Positions 9,411-17,708 of a stretch of 64,000 nt of DNA are shown here, one piece after another. Source of the DNA: Algoriphagus sp. AGSA1 (GTDB lineage Bacteria > Bacteroidota > Bacteroidia > Cytophagales > Cyclobacteriaceae); contig NZ_JAJUWR010000004.1 of NCBI RefSeq assembly GCF_021390545.1, positions 181,702 through 245,701 on the forward strand, written 5' to 3'. Under the pieces are notes generated by a model that did no database searches, had not been told where the DNA came from, and saw only the letters and a list, made by a program, of their open reading frames with translations. The position numbers and the translations under genes are program-made. Position 1 is the first letter of the stretch. The number at the start of each line of letters is the position of its first letter.

Positions 9411-9552
9411 AGGCTGTCTCATAACTAATAATTATTGTCACATTGAGCGCCCATCTCCTGGTGGGCAGGAAGTAGAAACGGGCTTAATTAGCTTATAAAA
9501 GGCTTAGCCCCCACTCAGCCTGACAAGAAAACCTACTTTTGAGACAGCCTCT
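9409..9552. repeat. 144-bp inverted-repeat element (MITE-like or long-loop terminator)
   Basis: The element is bounded by a perfect 13-bp inverted repeat: AGAGGCTGTCTCA at 9409-9421 and TGAGACAGCCTCT at 9540-9552. Inside are two smaller hairpins, GCCCA/TGGGC and GGGCT/AGCCC. The left end overlaps the stop codon of the preceding gene, and the right end is followed by TTTTT before mscL. Termini of this kind are typical of short non-autonomous transposable elements. Lying between convergent genes, it could also terminate transcription in both directions. Confidence 0.6.
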
Positions 9553-9557
9553 TTTTG

Positions 9558-9980
9558 TTATGGATTGTTTTTTTTCAACAAGTCCCTTATTTCTTCAAGC
9601 AGCACCTCGGATTTTGGAGGTGCGGGCGGAGCTGCAGGTGCGGCCTTTTCTTTTTTCTTCATGCTGTTGATTCCTTTTACGGCAAGGAAAATCACCATCG
9701 CAATGATCAAGAAATCGACAACATTCTGTATAAATATACCATAGGTCAAAAGCACAGGGCCTAACTCTTCCCCTGCGGGGCCGACACTGCTTTCCTTTAA
9801 TACCAGTGCCAGATCAGTAAATTCCATTCCTCCAAGCAGAACCCCGATAGGAGGCATCACAACATCTTTCACAAAGGATGACACGATCTTGCCGAACGCT
9901 CCGCCTATGATCACGGCTACTGCCAGATCAACTACATTGCCCTTCACGGCAAATTCTTTAAACTCTTTAAGAAATCCCAT
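9558..9980 (-). CDS. mscL: Large-conductance mechanosensitive channel
   Basis: The 140-residue protein is a typical MscL. It has the amphipathic N-terminus [14 protein letters not shown], first membrane helix [18 protein letters not shown] with the gate-lining residues, a periplasmic loop, second helix [26 protein letters not shown], and a cytoplasmic bundle [12 protein letters not shown]. It opens on membrane tension to release solutes during hypo-osmotic shock. An alanine/proline-rich linker ([13 protein letters not shown]) precedes the bundle. It is monocistronic and convergent with the ECF operon. Confidence 0.97.
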   Translation of the reverse strand: MGFLKEFKEFAVKGNVVDLAVAVIIGGAFGKIVSSFVKDVVMPPIGVLLGGMEFTDLALVLKESSVGPAGEELGPVLLTYGIFIQNVVDFLIIAMVIFLAVKGINSMKKKEKAAPAAPPAPPKSEVLLEEIRDLLKKNNP

Positions 9981-10164
9981 ATAAATTTGGTTAATGGTTA
10001 ATTATATATTGAATATTTTAAAAATTATCGTTCAATCCAAGAACTTATTTATTTAACAAATAATTTAAATCACCAAAAAAAGCAGTTCCAGATAGAATTT
10101 CGCAACTAAAATAGAACCCAACGCATTTTTTTTTCATTAACATTGCACCTTAAAACCCACAAAA

Positions 10165-12207
10165 ATGCAGGCACCCAAAGCCAAGAAAATAGCCCAACTC
10201 TTAGAAATACATGGCCATCAGCGTACTGACAATTATTATTGGATGCGTGACCGTGATAACCCAGAAGTCATTGAGTACCTCAATGCAGAGAATGAATACC
10301 TCAAAAACAGCCTAAAGGCTACCGAAAAATTCCAGGAAAAATTGTTTCAGGAAATGAAAGGTAGGATCAAAGAGGATGATGAAAGCGTCCCCTACTTCAA
10401 ATCAGGATACTATTGGTATGTAAAATATGAAACAGGAGGAGAATACCCTCTGTATTGTCGCAAGAAAGGGAGTCTGGACGCTGATGAAGAGGTGTTTCTG
10501 GATGTCAACAAACTGGCCGAGGGCAAATCCTACTATCAAGTAGGAAGCACAGCCGCTACTTCTGATCTGAAAACCCTGGCCTTTGCCACAGACACAGTAG
10601 GAAGAAGAATCTATGGGATTTCTTTCAAAGATTTTGAAACCGGCGAGATCCTTCCAGACCATATACCCTCCACTACGGGAAATATTGCCTGGGCAGAAGA
10701 CCACCAGACTCTATTTTATACCAAGCAGGATCCGGAAACCCTACGGTCATTTCAGGTGTATTCGCACCAGTTAGGCACTTCTACAGACACAGATCGGTTG
10801 GTATATGAGGAGAAGGACGAGGAGTTTTCATGTGTTGTCCATAAGACCAAATCAGAGAAATTTATCCTCATTCATTCCGAAAGCACGATTTCTTCGGAGA
10901 TCAGATTTCTGGATGCTGCCAATCCGTACGGCACATTTCAACTATTGCAATCCAGAATTCCCCATCTGGAATATGCCGCGGACCATTACGAGAACCATTT
11001 TTGGATCAGAACCAATCATGAAGCCCAAAACTTTAAGCTGGTAAAGGCTCCTATTTCAAGCCCTGCCCTGGAATCCTGGGAAGATGTGATTCCACATAGA
11101 GAATCGGTACTACTGGAGGATTTTGATATTTTCTCCGGCTTCTTGGTAACACAGGAGAGATCAAACGGTCTCTGCACAATAAACATCAAACCATGGGATG
11201 GCACAGCCGAACACTCACTTGAATTTGATGATGAGACTTACACTGCCTGGATCAGTACCAATCCCGAATTCAACACTCCTATTCTTCGGTTTGGATACAA
11301 TTCACTTGTAACGCCCGCAAGTACTTTTGATTATCATATGATCACTAAGGAGAAAACCCTGTTGAAGCAACAAGAAATCCTTGGTGGATATGAGGCCACA
11401 GAATATACTTCGGCACGGATTTGGGCCCAGGCAACTGACGGCGTGATGATCCCCGTTTCCCTGGTATATAAGATAGATAAATTCACTCCGGACGGATCCA
11501 ATCCCCTCCTACTCTATTCTTATGGTTCTTATGGCTTCAGCATGGATGCGTACTTCTCCAGCAGCAGGTTGAGTTTACTGGATAGAGGGTTTGTATTTGC
11601 GATAGCACATATACGGGGAGGGGAAGACCTGGGAAGGGCATGGTATGAAGATGGCAAGCTGCTCAAAAAAAGAAACACCTTCACCGATTATATCGCCTGT
11701 GCAGAACATCTGATCAATGAAAAGTACACTTCATCAGCGCATCTGTACGCGATGGGTGGAAGTGCCGGTGGGCTGCTTATGGGCGCTGTAATGAATATGC
11801 GTCCCGATCTATTCAATGGCATCATCGCTGCAGTTCCATTTGTCGATGTGGTGACCACCATGCTGGACGAAAACATTCCTTTGACCACTGGTGAATTTCA
11901 GGAGTGGGGAAATCCAAAAAACAAAGAATTCTATGAATACATGCTTTCTTATTCGCCATATGACAATGTAGAAGCCAAAGACTACCCTCACCTGCTAATC
12001 ACATCCGGTTTGCATGACAGTCAGGTGCAGTATTGGGAACCTACCAAATGGGTGGCCAAGTTAAGAGAAATGAAAACTGGCTCCAAGCTGCTTTTCCTTT
12101 ATACTAATATGGAAGCAGGTCATGGAGGAGCCTCTGGAAGGTTCAATTCACTTAAAGAATTGGCTTTGGAATACACGTTCTTGCTTTATTTGGAAAAATT
12201 AATCTAA
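10165..12207 (+). CDS. Prolyl oligopeptidase family serine peptidase (S9A, oligopeptidase B-like)
   Basis: This 680-residue enzyme has an N-terminal seven-bladed propeller and a C-terminal alpha/beta-hydrolase domain. The nucleophile lies in MGGSAGGLLMG (Ser at about residue 533). The catalytic Asp and His are likely in the LHDSQV and EAGHGG segments. The opening APKAKKIAQLLEIHGHQRTDNYYWMRDR is typical of protease II (PtrB), which cuts small peptides after basic residues. There is no signal peptide, so it is probably cytoplasmic. The start is the ATG at 10165. Confidence 0.93.
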   Translation: MQAPKAKKIAQLLEIHGHQRTDNYYWMRDRDNPEVIEYLNAENEYLKNSLKATEKFQEKLFQEMKGRIKEDDESVPYFKSGYYWYVKYETGGEYPLYCRKKGSLDADEEVFLDVNKLAEGKSYYQVGSTAATSDLKTLAFATDTVGRRIYGISFKDFETGEILPDHIPSTTGNIAWAEDHQTLFYTKQDPETLRSFQVYSHQLGTSTDTDRLVYEEKDEEFSCVVHKTKSEKFILIHSESTISSEIRFLDAANPYGTFQLLQSRIPHLEYAADHYENHFWIRTNHEAQNFKLVKAPISSPALESWEDVIPHRESVLLEDFDIFSGFLVTQERSNGLCTINIKPWDGTAEHSLEFDDETYTAWISTNPEFNTPILRFGYNSLVTPASTFDYHMITKEKTLLKQQEILGGYEATEYTSARIWAQATDGVMIPVSLVYKIDKFTPDGSNPLLLYSYGSYGFSMDAYFSSSRLSLLDRGFVFAIAHIRGGEDLGRAWYEDGKLLKKRNTFTDYIACAEHLINEKYTSSAHLYAMGGSAGGLLMGAVMNMRPDLFNGIIAAVPFVDVVTTMLDENIPLTTGEFQEWGNPKNKEFYEYMLSYSPYDNVEAKDYPHLLITSGLHDSQVQYWEPTKWVAKLREMKTGSKLLFLYTNMEAGHGGASGRFNSLKELALEYTFLLYLEKLI

Positions 12208-12208
12208 A

Positions 12209-12230
12209 CTATCGACTTGATAGCCTTTTT
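12209..12230 (+). terminator. Weak terminator after the S9 peptidase gene
   Basis: CTATC and GATAG (12209-12213 and 12219-12223) form a short stem, followed by CCTTTTT. The stem is only 5 bp, so this is tentative. Confidence 0.3.
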
Positions 12231-12267
12231 ATAACATTAGCCAAGGGTACAGGGAAATAAAATTTCC

Positions 12268-12275
12268 TAACTTTG
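12268..12275 (+). promoter_or_regulatory. -7 box for the mgsA-pfkA operon
   Basis: TAACTTTG is an exact TAnnTTTG match placed 24 nt before the ATG at 12300. The upstream in-frame TTG at 12273 lies inside this box, so it cannot be the start if the promoter is real. Confidence 0.55.
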
Positions 12276-12299
12276 GCACAAACCTATTCTCCTATTCAA

Positions 12300-12671
12300 A
12301 TGAAAATTGCTCTAATAGCCCATGATGGTAAAAAAGCCGACATGGTTCATTTTTTAAGCGGATTCAGAGAGAGACTGCATCAGGCCGATGTGCAGCTGGT
12401 AGCTACAGGCACCACCGGTTCCCATATAGAAAAAGCAGGCTTTGAAGTCCAAAAACTACTTTCCGGCCCTATCGGTGGTGACGCCCAGATAGCGGCCATG
12501 GCTGCCCAGAAAGAACTTGCAATGGTCGTTTTTTTCAGAGATCCGCTTGACAAACATCCTCATGAACCGGATGTGCAGATGCTGATGAGGATCTGCGATG
12601 TACACAATATTCCCTTGGCAACCAATCCGGCTTCAGCCCAATTAATGTTTAAAGCTTTCACCCAAACCTAG
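12300..12671 (+). CDS. mgsA: Methylglyoxal synthase
   Basis: The enzyme converts dihydroxyacetone phosphate to methylglyoxal and phosphate, a bypass of lower glycolysis. From the ATG at 12300 the protein is 123 residues. It shows the family signatures ATGTTG, the GPIGGDAQIAA segment with the catalytic Asp, and HEPDVQMLMRICD. Only 3 bp separate it from pfkA, so the two form an operon linking phosphofructokinase output with its overflow route. An in-frame TTG start at 12273 would add nine residues but overlaps the promoter. Confidence 0.95.
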   Translation: MKIALIAHDGKKADMVHFLSGFRERLHQADVQLVATGTTGSHIEKAGFEVQKLLSGPIGGDAQIAAMAAQKELAMVVFFRDPLDKHPHEPDVQMLMRICDVHNIPLATNPASAQLMFKAFTQT

Positions 12672-12674
12672 AAA

Positions 12675-13661
12675 ATGGAACTTAAACCCATTAAAAAAAT
12701 TGGCGTTCTTACCTCCGGAGGTGACTCCCCGGGTATGAATGCAGCTATCCGTGCGGTAGTACGCACTGGATTGTACTATGACCTGGAAATGTATGGAATC
12801 TACCGTGGCTATGAAGGTATGATCCAAAACGATATCAAAAAACTGGAATCTAAGCATATTACCCATGTGCTGGAACGCGGCGGCACCTTTCTCAAATCTG
12901 CCAGGAGTGCCGAATTCCGTACTCCTGAAGGGAGACAGATTGCTTATAATAATTTAAAAAGTCATGGAATCGATGCTCTAGTTGTAATCGGTGGAGATGG
13001 GTCTCTTACTGGTGCGCATTTGTTTTATAAAGAATTCGGGGTACCAGCTATAGGACTTCCGGGCACCATAGATAATGATCTTTCAGGAACAGATTCCACT
13101 ATAGGATTTGATACTGCGTGCAACACGGCCATTGAGGCTATAGATAAAATCCGTGATACAGCTACCTCCCATGACAGACTTTTCTTCGTGGAAGTGATGG
13201 GAAGAGATGCTGGATTTATAGCGATCAATGCCGGGATAGGCAGTGCCGCCGCGGCTATCCTGATCCCTGAAAAGAAAATGCCCATTGAGCACCTGGTGGA
13301 CAAACTAAAGATTAGAACCAAAGCTAAAAAATCCTCAAACATTGTCATTGTGGCTGAAGGGGGTAAAAGCGGCGGGGCAAATGAAATCGCCTCCATGGTA
13401 AAAAAGCATCTTCCATATTATGACATAAAAGTCACCATCCTTGGCCATTTACAGCGGGGGGGATCTCCTAGCTCCTATGACCGTCTCCTTGCTTCCAAAC
13501 TGGGCGTAGCTGCTGTAGAAGGGCTACTACAAGGCAAATACGATGTCATGGCCGGGCTCATCAACAATAAGGTTGTCTATACTCCTATCAAAAAAGCAAT
13601 TGTAGATGATAAGTCTGTAGATGAGGATGATTTCCGAGTAGCAAAGATCCTTTCAACTTAA
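12675..13661 (+). CDS. pfkA: ATP-dependent 6-phosphofructokinase
   Basis: The protein phosphorylates fructose 6-phosphate in glycolysis. Its 328 residues are the usual PfkA length. Motifs include GVLTSGGDSPGMNAAIRAVVR (nucleotide binding), GGDGSLTGA, the active-site GTIDNDL, and EVMGRDAGFIA (substrate binding). Gly after GGDGS favours ATP over pyrophosphate as donor. It is the second gene of the mgsA-pfkA operon, and a strong terminator follows at 13684. Confidence 0.97.
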   Translation: MELKPIKKIGVLTSGGDSPGMNAAIRAVVRTGLYYDLEMYGIYRGYEGMIQNDIKKLESKHITHVLERGGTFLKSARSAEFRTPEGRQIAYNNLKSHGIDALVVIGGDGSLTGAHLFYKEFGVPAIGLPGTIDNDLSGTDSTIGFDTACNTAIEAIDKIRDTATSHDRLFFVEVMGRDAGFIAINAGIGSAAAAILIPEKKMPIEHLVDKLKIRTKAKKSSNIVIVAEGGKSGGANEIASMVKKHLPYYDIKVTILGHLQRGGSPSSYDRLLASKLGVAAVEGLLQGKYDVMAGLINNKVVYTPIKKAIVDDKSVDEDDFRVAKILST

Positions 13662-13683
13662 CCGACTAAAAAGATTAGAAAAC

Positions 13684-13715
13684 AAAAGTCCAAGTTAATA
13701 AGCTTGGACTTTTTG
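13684..13715 (+). terminator. Rho-independent terminator after pfkA
   Basis: AAAAGTCCAAG (13684-13694) pairs perfectly with CTTGGACTTTT (13703-13713) across an 8-nt loop and runs into T residues. Confidence 0.85.
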
Positions 13716-13759
13716 CATTATTTTCGGTTTTTGTTCATTTTCTTTCTTACTTAAGCATC

Positions 13760-14659
13760 ATGAAGAACTATTTTCCATTCATTCTATTGTTGACTGTTCC
13801 CTCCTTGCTATGGGCGCAAACTCCAAAGACATACATCAATGCTGCCGGAGACAAACATCTCGCAGGGGAATTTGAGCTGAATTTTCTTAGATCAGACGCC
13901 TCTTTCCAGGGATGGTATGAAGAAAATGAACGTTTGTTTGAACTTTCCGGAAAAAACACTGACTGGAAAAACACCTTTCAAAATTCTGAAGTTGAAATAT
14001 ATCTGGGCACATGGTGTGGGGACAGTAAGCGCTGGGTCCCTCAGTTTGTCAAACTTTGGACAGGTATCGGACTGCAGGAAAGCCAGCTAAAGTTCATTGC
14101 CCTATATGATGGAGAGGAACTCTACAAACAAGGGCCGAACGGCGAGGAAAAGGGTAAGTCAATTCACCGCGTGCCGACGTTTATCTTTAAAAATGAGGGC
14201 AAGGAGTATTCCAGAATTGTAGAGTATCCGGTCAACGACCTGGAAACTGATTTAGCGCAGATCGCACTAGGACATGCTTCTAAGCCCAATTACCGGGCTG
14301 CTACCTACCTGCTTGAATTATTTGAATCAGAACCACTTGATTCCATTTATAAAAATGTGCAGACTCATTTTTATAAGATTTACTCCCTAGTGGGGAGAGA
14401 AAAAGAGTTGAACACTTTAGGTTATGTGTTTAAACATTCTGACCGCCTCCCTGAGGCATTACTGACCTTTGAGATCAATTCTGCTATATTTCCTTACTCT
14501 CCCAATGTGCTGCATAGCTATGGTGAGGCCTTGATGGCCAACAAGCAGAATGATCGGGCTATACAACTGTTTACACGGGTTCTTGAATTGGAACCAGGGA
14601 ATGAAATTGCAGCCAGGCAATTACGGGAATTGCAAGGGGAAGCTACGGGAGGCGATTAA
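13760..14659 (+). CDS. Secreted thioredoxin-like protein with a C-terminal TPR
   Basis: A signal peptide (KNYFPFILLLTVPSLLWAQ) precedes a thioredoxin-like domain. Its active-site region reads GTWCGDSKRWVPQF, so WCGDS (about residues 85-89) replaces the classical WCxxC and leaves only one cysteine. A cis-Pro-type segment follows (IHRVPTFIFK). The last 90 residues (FKHSDRLPEALLTFE, SYGEALMANKQNDRAIQLFTRVLEL) form tetratricopeptide repeats. One-cysteine thioredoxin folds cannot make an intramolecular disulfide, so its redox role is uncertain. It is monocistronic. Confidence 0.8.
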   Translation: MKNYFPFILLLTVPSLLWAQTPKTYINAAGDKHLAGEFELNFLRSDASFQGWYEENERLFELSGKNTDWKNTFQNSEVEIYLGTWCGDSKRWVPQFVKLWTGIGLQESQLKFIALYDGEELYKQGPNGEEKGKSIHRVPTFIFKNEGKEYSRIVEYPVNDLETDLAQIALGHASKPNYRAATYLLELFESEPLDSIYKNVQTHFYKIYSLVGREKELNTLGYVFKHSDRLPEALLTFEINSAIFPYSPNVLHSYGEALMANKQNDRAIQLFTRVLELEPGNEIAARQLRELQGEATGGD

Positions 14660-14822
14660 TTGTATGCGGGTATCCTAAAGCATGTCGATATGTATTATGG
14701 CTAGAAGACCGCAGACCGGAAACGGAATTCCAAGTGTGGAAGGCAAATCGAAGGTGAAATCATACGTACTTTGAGTTTTCTCACAGCTACTATCAGATCG
14801 CATCGTAAATTATAGATAATCA

Positions 14823-14852
14823 AAAAAAGTCACCGTTTCGGGTGACTTTTTT
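14823..14852. terminator. Bidirectional terminator between the thioredoxin-like gene and fbaA
   Basis: AAAAAAGTCACC (14823-14834) and GGTGACTTTTTT (14841-14852) form a perfect stem with loop GTTTCG. There are T runs on both strands, so it can serve both convergent genes. Confidence 0.85.
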
Positions 14853-14872
14853 GGTTATGAACTTAACAGAAA

Positions 14873-15934
14873 TTAGTTTCTATTCACTGCATTCAGCATG
14901 TCAAACGCCAACTCAAGCCTTTTCACGAAGTTTTCTTCTCCCTTACGCAACCAGTTTCTCGGATCGTAATATTTCTTGTTAGGACTATCAGCACCATCCG
15001 GGTTGCCGAGTTGAGTCTGTAGGTAAGCCTCATTTTTCTTATAATTGTTCAAGATGCCTTCCCAAAATGCCCATTGCATATCTGTATCTATGTTCATCTT
15101 GATAGAACCATAGCTGTTTGCCTCACGGATCTCTTCTACAGTAGATCCAGACCCTCCATGGAATACAAAATTCAATGGCTTGCCAGACGTTCCGTATTTC
15201 TCATTGATATAATCCTGTGAATTCTTCAGGATAATAGGCTTCAAGCTCACGTTTCCTGGCTTATATACCCCGTGAACGTTTCCAAATGCCGCGGCAATAG
15301 TAAATAGATCACCGATTTCTTTCAGATGTTCGTATGCATAAGCTACTTCTTCCGGTTGAGTGTAAAGTTTAGATGAATCAATATCTGTATTGTCAACTCC
15401 ATCTTCTTCTCCACCGGTCACGCCCAACTCGATTTCGATGGCCATTTCCAGCTTTTTGAACTCCTTGAAATAGTTGCAGGAGATTTCCACGTTTTCTTCC
15501 AAAGGCTCTTCAGAAAGATCCAGCATATGCGAGCTATACAAAGGTCTCTTGTGAGTGGCATAGTAAGACTTGCCAGCATCCAGTAGGCCGTCTATCCAAG
15601 GAAGCAATTTCTTAGCAGCATGGTCGGTGTGCAAAATCACCGGCACACCATAAGCCTCAGCCATAAGATGAACGTGATGAGCTCCTGAGATCCCACCTAC
15701 TATACTGGCTTGTTGTTTGTCATTTGCCAGAGACTTTCCCGCAAAAAATTGTGCCCCCCCATTGGAGAACTGGATAATTACCGGTGAGTTCAGCTTCTTT
15801 GCAGTTTCCAATACCGCATTCACCGAGTTGGTGTTGATTACATTGACAGCAGGCATTGCAAACTCATTCTCTTTAGCGTATGCATAAAGGTCTTTAAGCT
15901 CCTCACCGTATTTTACTCCAGGTTTGAATTTCAT
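14873..15934 (-). CDS. fbaA: Class II fructose-bisphosphate aldolase
   Basis: The enzyme reversibly cleaves fructose 1,6-bisphosphate to glyceraldehyde 3-phosphate and dihydroxyacetone phosphate, using zinc. The 353-residue length and motifs fit the FbaA (class IIA) subtype: VILHTDHAAKKLLPW (zinc His and catalytic Asp), EIELGVTGGEEDGVDN, AAFGNVHGVYKPGN (zinc His) and FHGGSGST (phosphate and zinc binding). It is monocistronic between a terminator and its own promoter. Its product feeds mgsA, encoded 2 kb away on the other strand. Confidence 0.97.
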   Translation of the reverse strand: MKFKPGVKYGEELKDLYAYAKENEFAMPAVNVINTNSVNAVLETAKKLNSPVIIQFSNGGAQFFAGKSLANDKQQASIVGGISGAHHVHLMAEAYGVPVILHTDHAAKKLLPWIDGLLDAGKSYYATHKRPLYSSHMLDLSEEPLEENVEISCNYFKEFKKLEMAIEIELGVTGGEEDGVDNTDIDSSKLYTQPEEVAYAYEHLKEIGDLFTIAAAFGNVHGVYKPGNVSLKPIILKNSQDYINEKYGTSGKPLNFVFHGGSGSTVEEIREANSYGSIKMNIDTDMQWAFWEGILNNYKKNEAYLQTQLGNPDGADSPNKKYYDPRNWLRKGEENFVKRLELAFDMLNAVNRN

Positions 15935-16487
15935 AGGTAAATAAGATTTGAATAATTCATGATAAAGCGTTTTCGAGGCGCCCTTTTATTATCGGATGCT
16001 TCAAAGATATAAATCCCATTCTTAAAAAACCTTACAACTAAATCTAAAATATATACCTCTGTCCCTAACTTTCCTTAGAAACCGTGTTGGATGACAGGAG
16101 ATGGAAGACCGAACACTGAATCGTAGATGATAAAATTTTCAATATGCAATTTTCAATGATCAAGGCGGGAATTTGGGAACACAGAGCCAAGAGCTGAGAA
16201 ATAAAAGACAGAAGAACTGACAAAAAACCATGTTTGTAAAAAAACTTAAATCCAGTTGTAAAGTTCTGATAGAGAAAGTTCGAAAACTTCTTATATATAT
16301 CCCGGGGAAAATAGGCTACTTTAGAATTATATTCTTAATAGGAAACAGCCTATGGGGGACATAGCTACCTGCTCGGGCAATTCGCAGGAGAGATCATTAT
16401 GTCTGTCTAAATCCAGTTAATTAGACCCCATATCGTCTGAAAGCCAGTTCAGGCAAGGTTATATTAAACGCTGAAAGACAACTAATC
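15935..16487. other. Divergent intergenic region between fbaA and the LacI-type regulator
   Basis: These 553 bp hold the fbaA promoter at the left. The remainder (about 16070-16400) is low-information sequence with short AGACCG/ATTTTCAAT repeats and no gene that I can support. No clear LacI operator precedes the regulator gene. Confidence 0.5.
16002..16009 (-). promoter_or_regulatory. -7 box for fbaA
   Basis: Read on the minus strand this is TATCTTTG, an exact TAnnTTTG match about 68 nt upstream of the fbaA ATG. A T-rich stretch lies about 20 nt further upstream. Confidence 0.45.
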
Positions 16488-17531
16488 ATGAAACTAGAAC
16501 AAGCTACAATAAAGGATATTGCCAAAGAACTCAACATCTCTGTTTCTACAGTCTCCCGTGCATTGAAAGATTACCATGGAATCAATGCCGAAACAAAAAG
16601 AAAAGTCAAAGAAGTAGCGGAAAAGTTAAACTATCGTCCCAATGCCATTGCCCTATCGCTTAGAAAAAGTAGATCCTTTACCATAGGAGTGATTATTCCT
16701 GAGGTAGTTCATTTCTTTTTCTCTTCTGTTATCAGCGGAATAGAGGAGGTAGCTTTCGCCAGAGGATATAATGTGATCCTTGCGCAAACAAATGAAAAGC
16801 TGGCCAGGGAAATGTCCAGCATCCAAACCATGCTTTCCAATCAGATAGATGGAATTATGATTAGTTTCTCGAAAGAAACCACTGACTTCGAACATTTCTC
16901 CAAATTGCTGTCTCAAAATTATCCCATTGTGTTTTTTGATAGAACACCTGATTTGCTTGGGGCTATCAACGTCATGATAGATGATTATCAGGGAGCCTAC
17001 AACGCTACCAGTCATTTAATCGAGCAGGGATACCAACGGATAGTTCATCTGGCGGGGCCAAAAAATCTAAAGATATGTATGGAAAGAGAACGTGGATATC
17101 GTGATGCGTTGCTGGCTCATCAAATGCCTATTTTGGAAGAATTTATAATAGAATGTTTTCACGGTACAGCAGAGGAAAGCAAAATGCTTACAAAAACGTT
17201 GCTTTCCAATAGCCAGCTTAGACCAGATGCTATTTTTGCAAACAATGACACGGTGGCAATAGGCGCAATGATGGCTGGCAAGGAAACAGGATTAAGAATT
17301 CCTGAAGATCTTGGTATTATCGGTTTTAGTGACTGGCAACTGTGTACCATGGTGGATCCTACACTTTCCTCCGTTTCCCAGCCTGGATTTGACATAGGTG
17401 CAAAGTCCACCGAACTATTATTAGACTTAATAGAAAAGAAAGTAATGGCAGATCAAATCACCTCTCCCATGATCTTGCCTACAGAGCTGGCTCTAAGAAA
17501 TTCCTCAAATAGGCTCAAAGGTGAAAAATAA
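16488..17531 (+). CDS. LacI family transcriptional regulator
   Basis: This 347-residue protein has an N-terminal LacI helix-turn-helix (TIKDIAKELNISVSTVSRALKD), the hinge KLNYRPNAIALSLRKSRS, and a periplasmic-binding-protein-like sensor domain (GVIIPEVVHFFFSSVISGIEEV through the IGFSDW segment). It lies directly upstream of a GH31 glucosidase and a sugar transporter on the same strand. A perfect 10-bp palindrome sits in the gap, so it most likely controls that operon. The inducer is presumably an alpha-glucoside (inference). Confidence 0.95.
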   Translation: MKLEQATIKDIAKELNISVSTVSRALKDYHGINAETKRKVKEVAEKLNYRPNAIALSLRKSRSFTIGVIIPEVVHFFFSSVISGIEEVAFARGYNVILAQTNEKLAREMSSIQTMLSNQIDGIMISFSKETTDFEHFSKLLSQNYPIVFFDRTPDLLGAINVMIDDYQGAYNATSHLIEQGYQRIVHLAGPKNLKICMERERGYRDALLAHQMPILEEFIIECFHGTAEESKMLTKTLLSNSQLRPDAIFANNDTVAIGAMMAGKETGLRIPEDLGIIGFSDWQLCTMVDPTLSSVSQPGFDIGAKSTELLLDLIEKKVMADQITSPMILPTELALRNSSNRLKGEK

Positions 17532-17555
17532 TCCCATTTTTTCCAGTTTTTATTG

Positions 17556-17565
17556 CAAACGTTTG
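17556..17565. promoter_or_regulatory. Probable LacI-family operator
   Basis: CAAACGTTTG is a perfect palindrome centred on the CG typical of LacI/PurR-family operators (AAACGTTT core). It lies 24 bp after the regulator stop and about 140 bp before the glucosidase start, where a repressor of the glucosidase-transporter operon would bind. Confidence 0.6.
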
Positions 17566-17708
17566 AATATGCCTTCATTTTTCAAACAAAGGGATTTAGT
17601 GTCTTTTGCACAACACAACTGCGGTTTTAGAGACATCAAGTGAATTTTTTGTAAGGATATTCATACCTACTTTAGCAGGAATCCGACTCCTATTTATTGA
17701 GTAATTGC

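Noticed and set aside
16079..16250. AGACCG- and ATTTTCAAT-rich stretch between fbaA and the LacI gene, with a similar AGACCG phrase near 14705
   Set aside because: The similarity is limited to a few short words, with no coherent repeat unit or ends. I found no gene or mobile element in it.
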